Shown: piece by piece, positions 1-4,745 of the stretch
Layout of the letters: each line of letters starts with the position of its first letter
How positions within the stretch are numbered: position 1 is the stretch's first letter
Notes under the pieces: model-generated
Database searches by the model: none
What the model was told of the DNA's origin: nothing
Seen by the model: the letters and a program-made list of their open reading frames with translations, nothing else
Assembly (NCBI GenBank): GCA_017883105.1
Contig: JADGOF010000180.1
Span: forward strand, 1-5,438
Reading direction: 5' to 3'
Origin: Acidimicrobiales bacterium
GTDB lineage: Bacteria; Actinomycetota; Acidimicrobiia; Acidimicrobiales; RAAP-2
DNA: 5,438 bases
Position numbers and translations under genes: made by a program

Positions 1-642
1 GGGAAGCAGGGCGACCAGTCCCGAGGGAAGGGAGCGGAGGTCGGCCACCTCGTCGGCGAACCGGGCCGCCGCCGCCGGGTCGGGGAGCGCTCCGTCGAAG
101 AGCAACTGCCAGACGTCCTCGAGCGAACGATGGCCGGCCACATCGACGGCGGAGTACTGGCGGTAGTGGAAGAACCCTTCCTGACCTCGCACGTCGCCGA
201 TCGAGGTCTCGGCGACGATGACACCTTCAAGTCCGCGGGGCACATCCGCACCGGCTTCGCCGGCCGGCCGGATCTGAGCCACCGACAGCAGGTCCCGGAT
301 GGAGACCACTCCCACCAGCTCACCGTGGTCGACCACCGGGAGGTGGCGGTAGTTGTGATGGGTAAGTCCCGACCACGCGGCACCGACCTCCTCGTCGAGG
401 CCGAGGACGTCGGGGTCGGCGGTCATCCACCGCCGCACCGGCTCGCTACCCGCATCCGCCTTGCCGGCGGACGCCCGTAGGACGTCGCGTTCGGTGAGGA
501 TGCCCACCACGGTGCCGCCTTCGGTCACCACGACCGAGCCGATCTGGCGGGCATGCATGAGGGAGGTGACGTCGTGCAGCAACATGTCCGCATCGCACGT
601 CACGGGAGGTGACGACATCAGATCGTGAACGGCGGTGGGCAT
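1..642 (-). CDS. CBS-domain pair fused to citrate synthase (N-terminal part, runs off left edge)
   Basis: The window holds 214 codons, read leftward from the ATG at 642-640. Residues 5-55 and 70-125 are two CBS domains. Each ends in the canonical nucleotide-ribose motif: GILTERD (T50, D53) and GVVSIRD (S114, D117). Such CBS pairs usually bind AMP, ATP or another adenosyl ligand. From about residue 136 the sequence becomes a citrate synthase N-terminus: GLEGVIVAETSIGDVRGQEG, then FFHYRQYSAVDVA, then an EDVWQLLFDGALP helix. The catalytic His/His/Asp lie beyond the edge, so activity cannot be judged. The enzyme would condense acetyl-CoA or propionyl-CoA with oxaloacetate in the cytoplasm. The start is supported by GAGGAG at 655-650 on the minus strand, 7 nt before the ATG. 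The gene is divergent from a second citrate synthase paralog. The CBS fusion is unusual: most citrate synthases begin directly with the catalytic domain. Assignment of both parts is firm; substrate (citrate or methylcitrate) is unknown. Confidence 0.9.
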   Translation of the reverse strand, partial: MPTAVHDLMSSPPVTCDADMLLHDVTSLMHARQIGSVVVTEGGTVVGILTERDVLRASAGKADAGSEPVRRWMTADPDVLGLDEEVGAAWSGLTHHNYRHLPVVDHGELVGVVSIRDLLSVAQIRPAGEAGADVPRGLEGVIVAETSIGDVRGQEGFFHYRQYSAVDVAGHRSLEDVWQLLFDGALPDPAAAARFADEVADLRSLPSGLVALLP

Positions 643-649
643 GGACTCG

Positions 650-655
650 CTCCTC
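650..655 (-). promoter_or_regulatory. Shine-Dalgarno site of the CBS-citrate synthase gene
   Basis: GAGGAG on the minus strand lies 7 nt upstream of the ATG at 642-640. It fixes this start, which also begins directly before the first CBS domain. No convincing -10 hexamer (TANNNT) is visible for this gene further upstream on the minus strand. Confidence 0.75.
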
Positions 656-720
656 GGGTCGAACGGAACGTTGCCGCAGTCGGTTTCTTGGTGGACCCCA
701 GTGTGGACGGAAGTGCGCTC

Positions 721-760
721 GTTGTAAATGTTGATCAAGTCAATGTCCTACAGTGAACGA
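721..760. promoter_or_regulatory. Divergent control region with AT-rich palindrome, candidate operator
   Basis: The gap between the two citrate synthase genes is GC-rich except for positions 722-754. This stretch contains the perfect 8-bp palindrome TTGATCAA (731-738), an overlapping TTGA-N5-TCAA arrangement (731-743), and a direct repeat AATGT at 727-731 and 742-746. It sits directly upstream of, and overlaps, the putative -10 of the plus-strand gene, where a repressor or MerR-like activator would act. Because the plus-strand product itself carries a DNA-binding domain, autoregulation here is plausible. That is inference; no known consensus was matched. Confidence 0.4.
749..754 (+). promoter_or_regulatory. 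-10 hexamer TACAGT, leaderless-type promoter of the HTH-citrate synthase gene
   Basis: TACAGT fits the actinobacterial TANNNT -10 pattern and ends 6 nt before the ATG at 761. Transcription would therefore start at the A of the start codon. No Shine-Dalgarno site precedes this ATG, which agrees with a leaderless mRNA. No clear -35 is seen: TTGATC at 731-736 is only 12 bp away, too close for a normal spacer. Confidence 0.5.
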
Positions 761-2056
761 ATGGACAGGATGCTCGAGAGTGACGAGGCGGCCCGCCGGC
801 TCGGGGTGAAGGTGACCACGCTCTACGCCTATGTGAGCCGGGGGCTGCTCGTCTCCCGCCCAGCTCCGTCGGGACGCCGCAGCCTGTTCGACCTGGACGA
901 GGTGGAGCGCCTGGCCCGTCGGTCCCGCCAGGGCAAGACGGTGGAGACCCGGATGGCCACCGTCACCACCAGCGTGACCCACCTGACCGAGCACGGCCCC
1001 CTCTACCGGGGGCGACGGGCCACCGATCTGGCTACCACGGCGTCGTTCGAGGAGGTGGCCGACCTCCTGTGGGATGTCCCTGTTGGCCTCGTGGGCTCGG
1101 CCGCACCGAGCTCCTCTGGGGGCACCACTTCTGATCCGGCCTGGCAGCCGTTGCCGCTCGGTCTTCCGCCGGACTTCGCCGCGTCTGACCGGATGCGGTG
1201 GGCGGTGGTGATGGCCGGCGCCCTCGACCCCCTCCGGGCCGATCTCCGGCCCCCGTCGGTGACCCGGACGGCGCGACGTGTGGCGGCATCGATGGTGGAG
1301 GTCCTTGCCGTCTCCGACGTCAGCTCGGGCGGGACGGGGCCGGTGGCAGTCGGGGGCACGGGAACACCGTCCCACCCTCTGGTCCTGTCCGATGGACTGG
1401 TGCGCCCCGACTCCCTCGCCGAGCGGTTGACCGCGAGGTTGAGCCCGGCGCCGACCGGCGATCTGGTGCGGGGCGTCAACGCCGCGTTGGTGCTCATGGC
1501 CGATCACGAGCTGGCCACCTCCACCATGGCGGTTCGGGTAGCCGCCTCCACCCGTGCCGACGTCTACGACGTGCTCCTCGCCGGCCTGGGCACGATTGCC
1601 GGACCACTGCACGGCGGGGCCAGCCAGCAGGCGCACGCGCTGTTGATCGACGCCCGGCGCCTGGGGGTCGAGCGCGCCCTCAACGAGACCCTGCGATGGC
1701 GGGGGCTCCTGCCCGGCTTCGGGCACACCGTCTACAAGGACGGCGATCCCCGCTTTGCCGTCCTGCTCGACCTCTTCGAGCGGATGGGGCGCCAGGAGGA
1801 CGTCCTTCTCGTGCGCTCCCTGGTTGACCTGGCCGCCGATCGCGCCATCCCCCCGCCCAACGTCGACCTGGCCTTGGCCGCCATGGCCTGGGCTACCGGC
1901 ATGCCTCAGGACGCCGGGCAGACCTTGTTCGCGGTGGCCCGGGTGGCCGGATGGGTCGCTCACTATCTCGAGGAGCTGGGCGAGCGGCCGCTCCGCTACC
2001 GGGCCCGGGCGGTCTACACCTCCTCCAACCGGCCCGGCGGTGGGGACGGAGCATGA
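761..2056 (+). CDS. Citrate synthase-family enzyme with N-terminal MerR/excisionase-type HTH domain
   Basis: Product of 431 aa. Residues 5-54 form a winged HTH of the MerR/excisionase kind (ESDEAARRLGV, TTLYAYVSRGLL, RRSLFDLDEVERLARR). The rest is a citrate synthase fold. Catalytic residues are retained: H284 in GPLHGG, H322 in GFGHTVYKDGDPR and D369 in PNVDL. Also present are the H249 region (DHELATST) and C-terminal arginines around 409-416 (RPLRYRARAVYT). It probably condenses an acyl-CoA with oxaloacetate; citrate or 2-methylcitrate specificity cannot be read. Gly/Ser/Thr/Pro-rich stretches at about 113-126 and 188-205 look like flexible inserts. Upstream in-frame ATGs at 728 and 743 lie in the AT-rich control region and add residues unlike an HTH start. 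The ATG at 761 is preferred because TACAGT lies 6 nt before it; an ATG at 770 is also possible. The gene is divergent from the CBS-fused paralog. Assignment is firm, but whether the HTH binds DNA is inferred. Confidence 0.93.
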   Translation: MDRMLESDEAARRLGVKVTTLYAYVSRGLLVSRPAPSGRRSLFDLDEVERLARRSRQGKTVETRMATVTTSVTHLTEHGPLYRGRRATDLATTASFEEVADLLWDVPVGLVGSAAPSSSGGTTSDPAWQPLPLGLPPDFAASDRMRWAVVMAGALDPLRADLRPPSVTRTARRVAASMVEVLAVSDVSSGGTGPVAVGGTGTPSHPLVLSDGLVRPDSLAERLTARLSPAPTGDLVRGVNAALVLMADHELATSTMAVRVAASTRADVYDVLLAGLGTIAGPLHGGASQQAHALLIDARRLGVERALNETLRWRGLLPGFGHTVYKDGDPRFAVLLDLFERMGRQEDVLLVRSLVDLAADRAIPPPNVDLALAAMAWATGMPQDAGQTLFAVARVAGWVAHYLEELGERPLRYRARAVYTSSNRPGGGDGA

Positions 2057-2095
2057 TCGTCGCCGGACGCGTGGGCGGTGCTGCAGTGGCGGACC

Positions 2096-2101
2096 TACGC
2101 T
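2096..2101 (+). promoter_or_regulatory. -10 hexamer TACGCT, leaderless-type promoter of the SDR gene
   Basis: TACGCT (TANNNT pattern) ends 6 nt before the ATG at 2108, the same geometry as at the HTH-citrate synthase gene. It lies in the 51-bp gap after the citrate synthase stop. No Shine-Dalgarno site is visible before 2108 and no obvious -35 is present, so this rests on the hexamer and its spacing. Confidence 0.45.
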
Positions 2102-2107
2102 CGGGTC

Positions 2108-3016
2108 ATGGCCCTTCCCGCTCCCAACCCTGACCGCACCTGCCTCGTGACCGGAGCGTCGTCCGGCATCGGGGAGGAGATCGCCGGCCAGCTGGCCGGA
2201 CGCGGGTTGGGTGTGACGCTGGTCGCCCGCAGTGAAGCGAAGCTGCAGGCCCTGGCCGAGCAGTTGGCGACACGTCACGGGGTCCGGGCCGAAGTGATCG
2301 TGGCCGACCTGACCGACGAGACCTCCCGCAACCGGATCGCCGAGGTGATCGACGATCGTGGGCTCCAGGTCAACGTGTTGGTCAACAATGCCGGCTTCTC
2401 CACCATGGGCCCGGTCTCCCGCTCGGATCCCGCAGCCGAGGTGGCCATGGTCCGCACCGACGTGGAAGCGGTAGCCCACCTGTGCTCCATCTTCTTGCCC
2501 GGCATGGTCGAGCGACGCAGCGGAGCGGTGCTCAACGTGGCCTCGACGGCTGCCTTCCAGCCGCTTCCGGGCCAGGCCGGGTACGGGGCCTGCAAGGCGT
2601 TCGTGCTCTCCTACAGCCACGCCCTCCGTGGAGAACTGAGGTCGACCGGGGTGACGGTGACCGTCCTGTGCCCAGGCCCGGTCGAGACCGGGTTCGCCAA
2701 GGCGGCCGGAATCTCCGATGCCGAGGCCGCCGAGGCCATGCCGAGGTTCATGTGGGTCCCGGCGGGGGCGGTGGCCAAGGCCGGGGTCGACGGCATGGAT
2801 GCAAATCGGGCGGTGGTCATCCCGGGGATGGCCAACCGGGTGTCGGCTGCCGCGGGATGGCTGTCTCCCCGCAGCGTGCTGGTCCCGATGGTGGCCAAGC
2901 GTCACCCGTCGCTGCACAAGTGGGCCGCCGTCCGAGCGGCACCGGCGGGCTGTCCGCGGTTGTCGTCGCTGCGGGCACCGCTCCGGCGCCTACGCTTCGC
3001 GCTGTGCAACGCGTAG
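2108..3016 (+). CDS. Short-chain dehydrogenase/reductase (classical SDR)
   Basis: Product of 302 aa with a Rossmann fold. The NAD(P)-binding motif TGASSGIG is at residues 15-22; VARSEAKL (39-46) follows strand 2, where a basic residue favours NADPH. NNAG is at 93-96. The catalytic residues are N near 119 as D118 (RTDVE, where N is usual), S146, Y159 and K163 (YGACK), followed by the PGPVETGF segment (189-196). It resembles the DltE-like group (COG0300) of cytoplasmic oxidoreductases of unknown substrate. An in-frame ATG at 2078 would add ten residues, but MALPAPNPDRTCLVTG is the usual start of this group and TACGCT lies 6 nt upstream of 2108. The last 30 or so residues (after HPSLHKW) are Arg/Ala/Pro-rich, run beyond the normal family end and overlap the next gene by 13 bp. 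The SDR family is certain; the substrate is not known. Confidence 0.92.
   Translation: MALPAPNPDRTCLVTGASSGIGEEIAGQLAGRGLGVTLVARSEAKLQALAEQLATRHGVRAEVIVADLTDETSRNRIAEVIDDRGLQVNVLVNNAGFSTMGPVSRSDPAAEVAMVRTDVEAVAHLCSIFLPGMVERRSGAVLNVASTAAFQPLPGQAGYGACKAFVLSYSHALRGELRSTGVTVTVLCPGPVETGFAKAAGISDAEAAEAMPRFMWVPAGAVAKAGVDGMDANRAVVIPGMANRVSAAAGWLSPRSVLVPMVAKRHPSLHKWAAVRAAPAGCPRLSSLRAPLRRLRFALCNA
2991..2996 (+). promoter_or_regulatory. -10 hexamer TACGCT, leaderless-type promoter of the DUF3054 gene
   Basis: A second TACGCT lies inside the 3' end of the SDR gene and ends 7 nt before the GTG at 3004. This would place the transcription start at that GTG. No Shine-Dalgarno site is seen before either GTG (3004 or 3016). 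Translational coupling to the SDR gene is the alternative explanation for expression. Confidence 0.4.
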
Positions 3017-3432
3017 TGGCCGGAACGCTCGACGTGGTCTGCATCCTGGTCTTCGTGGTCATCGGTCGCTCGTCCCATGCCGATGGTGTGACCGTGGCCG
3101 GCGTGGCCAGCACGTCGTGGCCGTTTCTGGCGGGCGCAGTCGCCGGCTGGACGACGGTGCGGGCGTGGCGCCAACCGATGGCCATCGTCCCGACCGGTGT
3201 CGTGGTGTGGATCGCCTGCGTGACTGTGGGCATGGTTCTGCGGGTGGTGGCCGGCCAGGGGACAGCGATCGCCTTCGTCGCCGTGGCACTGGCCTTTCTG
3301 GGGATGGAGCTCCTCGGATGGCGGGCCCTGGCCCGTCTCGTCCCGACGCCGCACCGGAGGCGAGGAGACATGGAAGCGGGGGCCGGATCGCCGGATCCCC
3401 GTAGTCGTCCGCCTGTCGGGGATCGACGCTGA
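3004..3432 (+). CDS. DUF3054-type small integral membrane protein
   Basis: Product of 142 aa starting from GTG. I recognise the DUF3054 pattern: LDVVCILVFVVIGRSSH near the N-terminus, WPFLAGAVAGW (39-49), RAWRQP (53-58), PTGVVVW (63-69), VGMVLR (75-80), GQGTAIAF (84-91) and LLGWRAL (103-109). Hydrophobic segments at about 9-20, 33-51, 61-80 and 87-105 predict four transmembrane helices in the cytoplasmic membrane, followed by a charged, disordered tail (114-142). The function of the family is unknown. Start choice: GTG 3004 lies just before the conserved first helix and has TACGCT 7 nt upstream; GTG 3016 (four codons later) is the other option, and there is no ATG before the domain. It overlaps the SDR gene by 13 bp in another frame and is probably at least partly co-transcribed with it. 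Family assignment is from pattern recognition, not a search. Confidence 0.82.
   Translation: MQRVVAGTLDVVCILVFVVIGRSSHADGVTVAGVASTSWPFLAGAVAGWTTVRAWRQPMAIVPTGVVVWIACVTVGMVLRVVAGQGTAIAFVAVALAFLGMELLGWRALARLVPTPHRRRGDMEAGAGSPDPRSRPPVGDRR
3394..3424 (+). repeat. Inverted repeat at the end of the DUF3054 gene
   Basis: GATCCCCG (3394-3401) pairs perfectly with CGGGGATC (3417-3424) across a 15-nt loop, within the last codons of the DUF3054 gene. It may assist termination together with the stronger hairpin starting at 3451, or be incidental in GC-rich sequence. Confidence 0.35.
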
Positions 3433-3450
3433 TCTCACCGGTAGGATCGG

Positions 3451-3479
3451 CACGGGCCCGGACACGCGGCGGGCCCGTG
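3451..3479 (+). terminator. GC-rich hairpin, candidate terminator after the DUF3054 gene
   Basis: CACGGGCCC (3451-3459) and GGGCCCGTG (3471-3479) form a perfect 9-bp stem with an 11-nt loop, 18 bp after the DUF3054 stop. There is no U-tract, as is common for hairpin terminators in high-GC actinobacteria. TAGGAT at 3442-3447 just before it fits a -10 hexamer, so the hairpin could instead be the 5' end of a leader for the secreted-protein gene. Termination is the simpler reading. The rest of the gap (3480-3620) holds no gene or convincing promoter that I can see. Confidence 0.5.
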
Positions 3480-3622
3480 GACGCCTTCGGCGGCCGTCGG
3501 CGCAACCGGCGATGCGAGGGAACGGGCCCAAGGTGGAGGGCGGGCCTCCCCGGCCGGCAATGTGACCTTCGCCTCTGAATACCCACGTCGGCGGGCCGGA
3601 CAATTGCGATAGCCAGATCCGA

Positions 3623-3627
3623 GGAGG
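3623..3627 (+). promoter_or_regulatory. Shine-Dalgarno site of the secreted repeat-protein gene
   Basis: GGAGG (within GAGGAGG, 3621-3627) lies 7 nt before the ATG at 3635. It is the strongest ribosome binding site in the window and fixes this start. It contrasts with the three plus-strand genes upstream, which have none. Confidence 0.8.
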
Positions 3628-3634
3628 CCCCGCC

Positions 3635-4624
3635 ATGGAATCCCAGCGTTCGATCGAGGCGACCGGCAGGCGGCGGTTGAGGGGGCGGCCATTCGCACGG
3701 TCCGTGCTCCACGTGGTCACCGCCATCGCCCTCGTGGCCGTGATCGGCACGGTGGCGGCGCCTCGGGCCGCGGAAGCGTCGACGACGACCGGCTACCGGT
3801 TGTTGGGCGGCGACGGAGGGGTCTTCGCCTTCTCCAGCCCCTTCTTCGGCTCGGCCGGTTCGGACACGTCCCTGTGCCCGCCGAACACCCGCGACCGGAT
3901 CATGCCGAACGGGACCTGCTGGGCCATGGCCTCCACACCCGGCGGCGGTGGCTACTGGATCCTCAACGCCTACTCCGGCGCCATCACCACCTACGGCAAC
4001 GCCGTCTCGTACGGGGATCGGACCCAGTTAAACGGCGGCGGGGCCGACACGTGGCCCAACTCCATCGGCATCGTCGCCACCCCGGACGGGAAGGGCTACT
4101 GGGTGCTTGAGGCAGGGATGAGCGGCCTCGGCTCGGTCGACCACTTCGGCGACGCCGTCTCCTACGGCGACCAGACCACCGTCGCCCACGAGGCCGTCCA
4201 CGTCGGCGTCCCGGTGTCCATGGCCTCCTCCCCGGACGGGAAGGGATACTGGATCGTCGACTCCGACGGAGGAGTCTTCGCCTTCGGCGACGCCGGCTTC
4301 TTCGGTTCGATGGGTGGCACGCACCTCAATGCCGGGGTGGTCGGGATCGCCCGGACGACCGACGGGAAGGGCTACTGGCTGGCGGCGTCCGACGGCGGGG
4401 TCTTCGCCTTCGGCGACGCCGCCTTCGGCGGCTCGATGGCCGGGTCGCCGCTCAACGAGCCGGTGGCGGGCATCGCCGCCGATCCGGCCGGCCCCGGCTA
4501 CTGGCTGGCGGCGTCCGACGGCGGGGTCTTCGCCCTGGGTGGCGCTCCTTTCCTCGGCTCCATGGGCGGCGCCCGGCTCCAGCAGCCGGTCTTCGCCATC
4601 AGCGTGCGGGCGGCGGTGGGCTGA
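3635..4624 (+). CDS. Secreted GYW/DGGVFAFG-repeat protein, probable six-bladed beta-propeller
   Basis: Product of 329 aa. An Arg-rich n-region (12-22), a hydrophobic core (about 23-42) and AEA before S49 make a Sec signal peptide, with cleavage probably after A48. Six repeats follow, marked by GYR or GYW at 53, 106, 154, 204, 246 and 288. The consensus is roughly VxGIAxTPDGKGYWL, xxSDGGVFAFGDA, xFxGSMGG. The last units are 42 residues apart; units 2 and 3 are longer and diverged (SGAITTYGNAVSYGD). The final PVFAISV strand lacks a following GYW while the first unit lacks its leading strand, so the ends could close a ring, as in propellers. No catalytic motif, anchor or sorting signal is seen. 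The mature chain has C81 and C95, a possible disulfide. Function is unknown; an extracellular or cell-surface binding or structural role is a guess. Repeats of this kind are common in Acidimicrobiia proteins, often as C-terminal parts of exported enzymes; here they stand alone. Confidence 0.88.
   Translation: MESQRSIEATGRRRLRGRPFARSVLHVVTAIALVAVIGTVAAPRAAEASTTTGYRLLGGDGGVFAFSSPFFGSAGSDTSLCPPNTRDRIMPNGTCWAMASTPGGGGYWILNAYSGAITTYGNAVSYGDRTQLNGGGADTWPNSIGIVATPDGKGYWVLEAGMSGLGSVDHFGDAVSYGDQTTVAHEAVHVGVPVSMASSPDGKGYWIVDSDGGVFAFGDAGFFGSMGGTHLNAGVVGIARTTDGKGYWLAASDGGVFAFGDAAFGGSMAGSPLNEPVAGIAADPAGPGYWLAASDGGVFALGGAPFLGSMGGARLQQPVFAISVRAAVG
4370..4534 (+). repeat. Exact 39-bp direct repeat within the propeller gene (4370-4408 and 4496-4534)
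   Basis: The two copies are identical over 39 bp and 126 bp apart, exactly 42 codons, the length of one protein repeat. They encode GYWLAASDGGVFA in units 5 and 6. Identity at synonymous positions suggests recent duplication or gene conversion. A shorter related segment (GACGGGAAGGGNTACTGG) recurs at 4085, 4235 and 4361. Confidence 0.85.
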
Positions 4625-4677
4625 GGGGGAAGGCACCAGGACGGCGGCCCGTCCCCCCGATGCCCAAGCGAGCGGAT

Positions 4678-4705
4678 CCCCCGGCTCCTCGCCCGAAGCC
4701 GGGGG
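4678..4705 (+). terminator. GC-rich hairpin terminator after the secreted protein gene
   Basis: CCCCCGGCT (4678-4686) pairs perfectly with AGCCGGGGG (4697-4705) around a 10-nt loop, about 54 bp after the stop at 4624. There is no U-tract. It separates the secreted-protein gene from the promoter of the crotonase gene that follows. Confidence 0.6.
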
Positions 4706-4715
4706 CCCCACGGGA

Positions 4716-4721
4716 TAGTGT
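4716..4721 (+). promoter_or_regulatory. -10 hexamer TAGTGT of the crotonase gene
   Basis: TAGTGT (TANNNT) lies 11 bp after the terminator hairpin. A start about 6-7 nt downstream (A4727 or G4728) would give a leader of about 18 nt with a Shine-Dalgarno site. No clear -35 is seen; that position falls in the hairpin. Confidence 0.4.
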
Positions 4722-4734
4722 CCCCGAGCAGACC

Positions 4735-4740
4735 AAGGAG
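4735..4740 (+). promoter_or_regulatory. Shine-Dalgarno site deciding the crotonase start
   Basis: AAGGAG lies 5 nt before the ATG at 4746. It overlaps the in-frame GTG at 4740, which therefore cannot be the start served by this site. Confidence 0.7.
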
Positions 4741-4745
4741 TGGCG

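Noticed and set aside
130..480. Plus-strand open frame of 116 codons at the left edge
   Set aside because: It is antisense to the CBS-citrate synthase frame, whose CBS motifs and Shine-Dalgarno site are convincing.
731..754. Standard promoter made of TTGATC (731-736) as -35 and TACAGT (749-754) as -10
   Set aside because: The spacer is 12 bp, well below the usual 16-18 bp. TTGATC is better read as part of a palindrome.
728..760. Upstream ATG starts (728 and 743) for the HTH-citrate synthase
   Set aside because: They have no Shine-Dalgarno site, lie in the AT-rich control region, and would require the TACAGT hexamer to be coding. The ATG at 761 has leaderless spacing and begins just before the HTH.
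740..2917. Very long minus-strand open frame (725 codons) antisense to the citrate synthase and SDR genes
   Set aside because: It lies opposite two genes with clear domain motifs and has a His/Gly/Arg/Pro-rich composition typical of antisense frames in GC-rich DNA. It spans the boundary between two unrelated genes and shows no recognisable domain.
2902..3750. Minus-strand open frames opposite the DUF3054 gene and the 3433-3634 gap
   Set aside because: They are rich in Arg/Pro/His with no motif, and would cover a hairpin and a strong plus-strand Shine-Dalgarno site.
3635..4624. CRISPR array or tandem DNA repeat locus
   Set aside because: The repeats follow codon periodicity, encode a conserved protein unit and have no unique-spacer structure.
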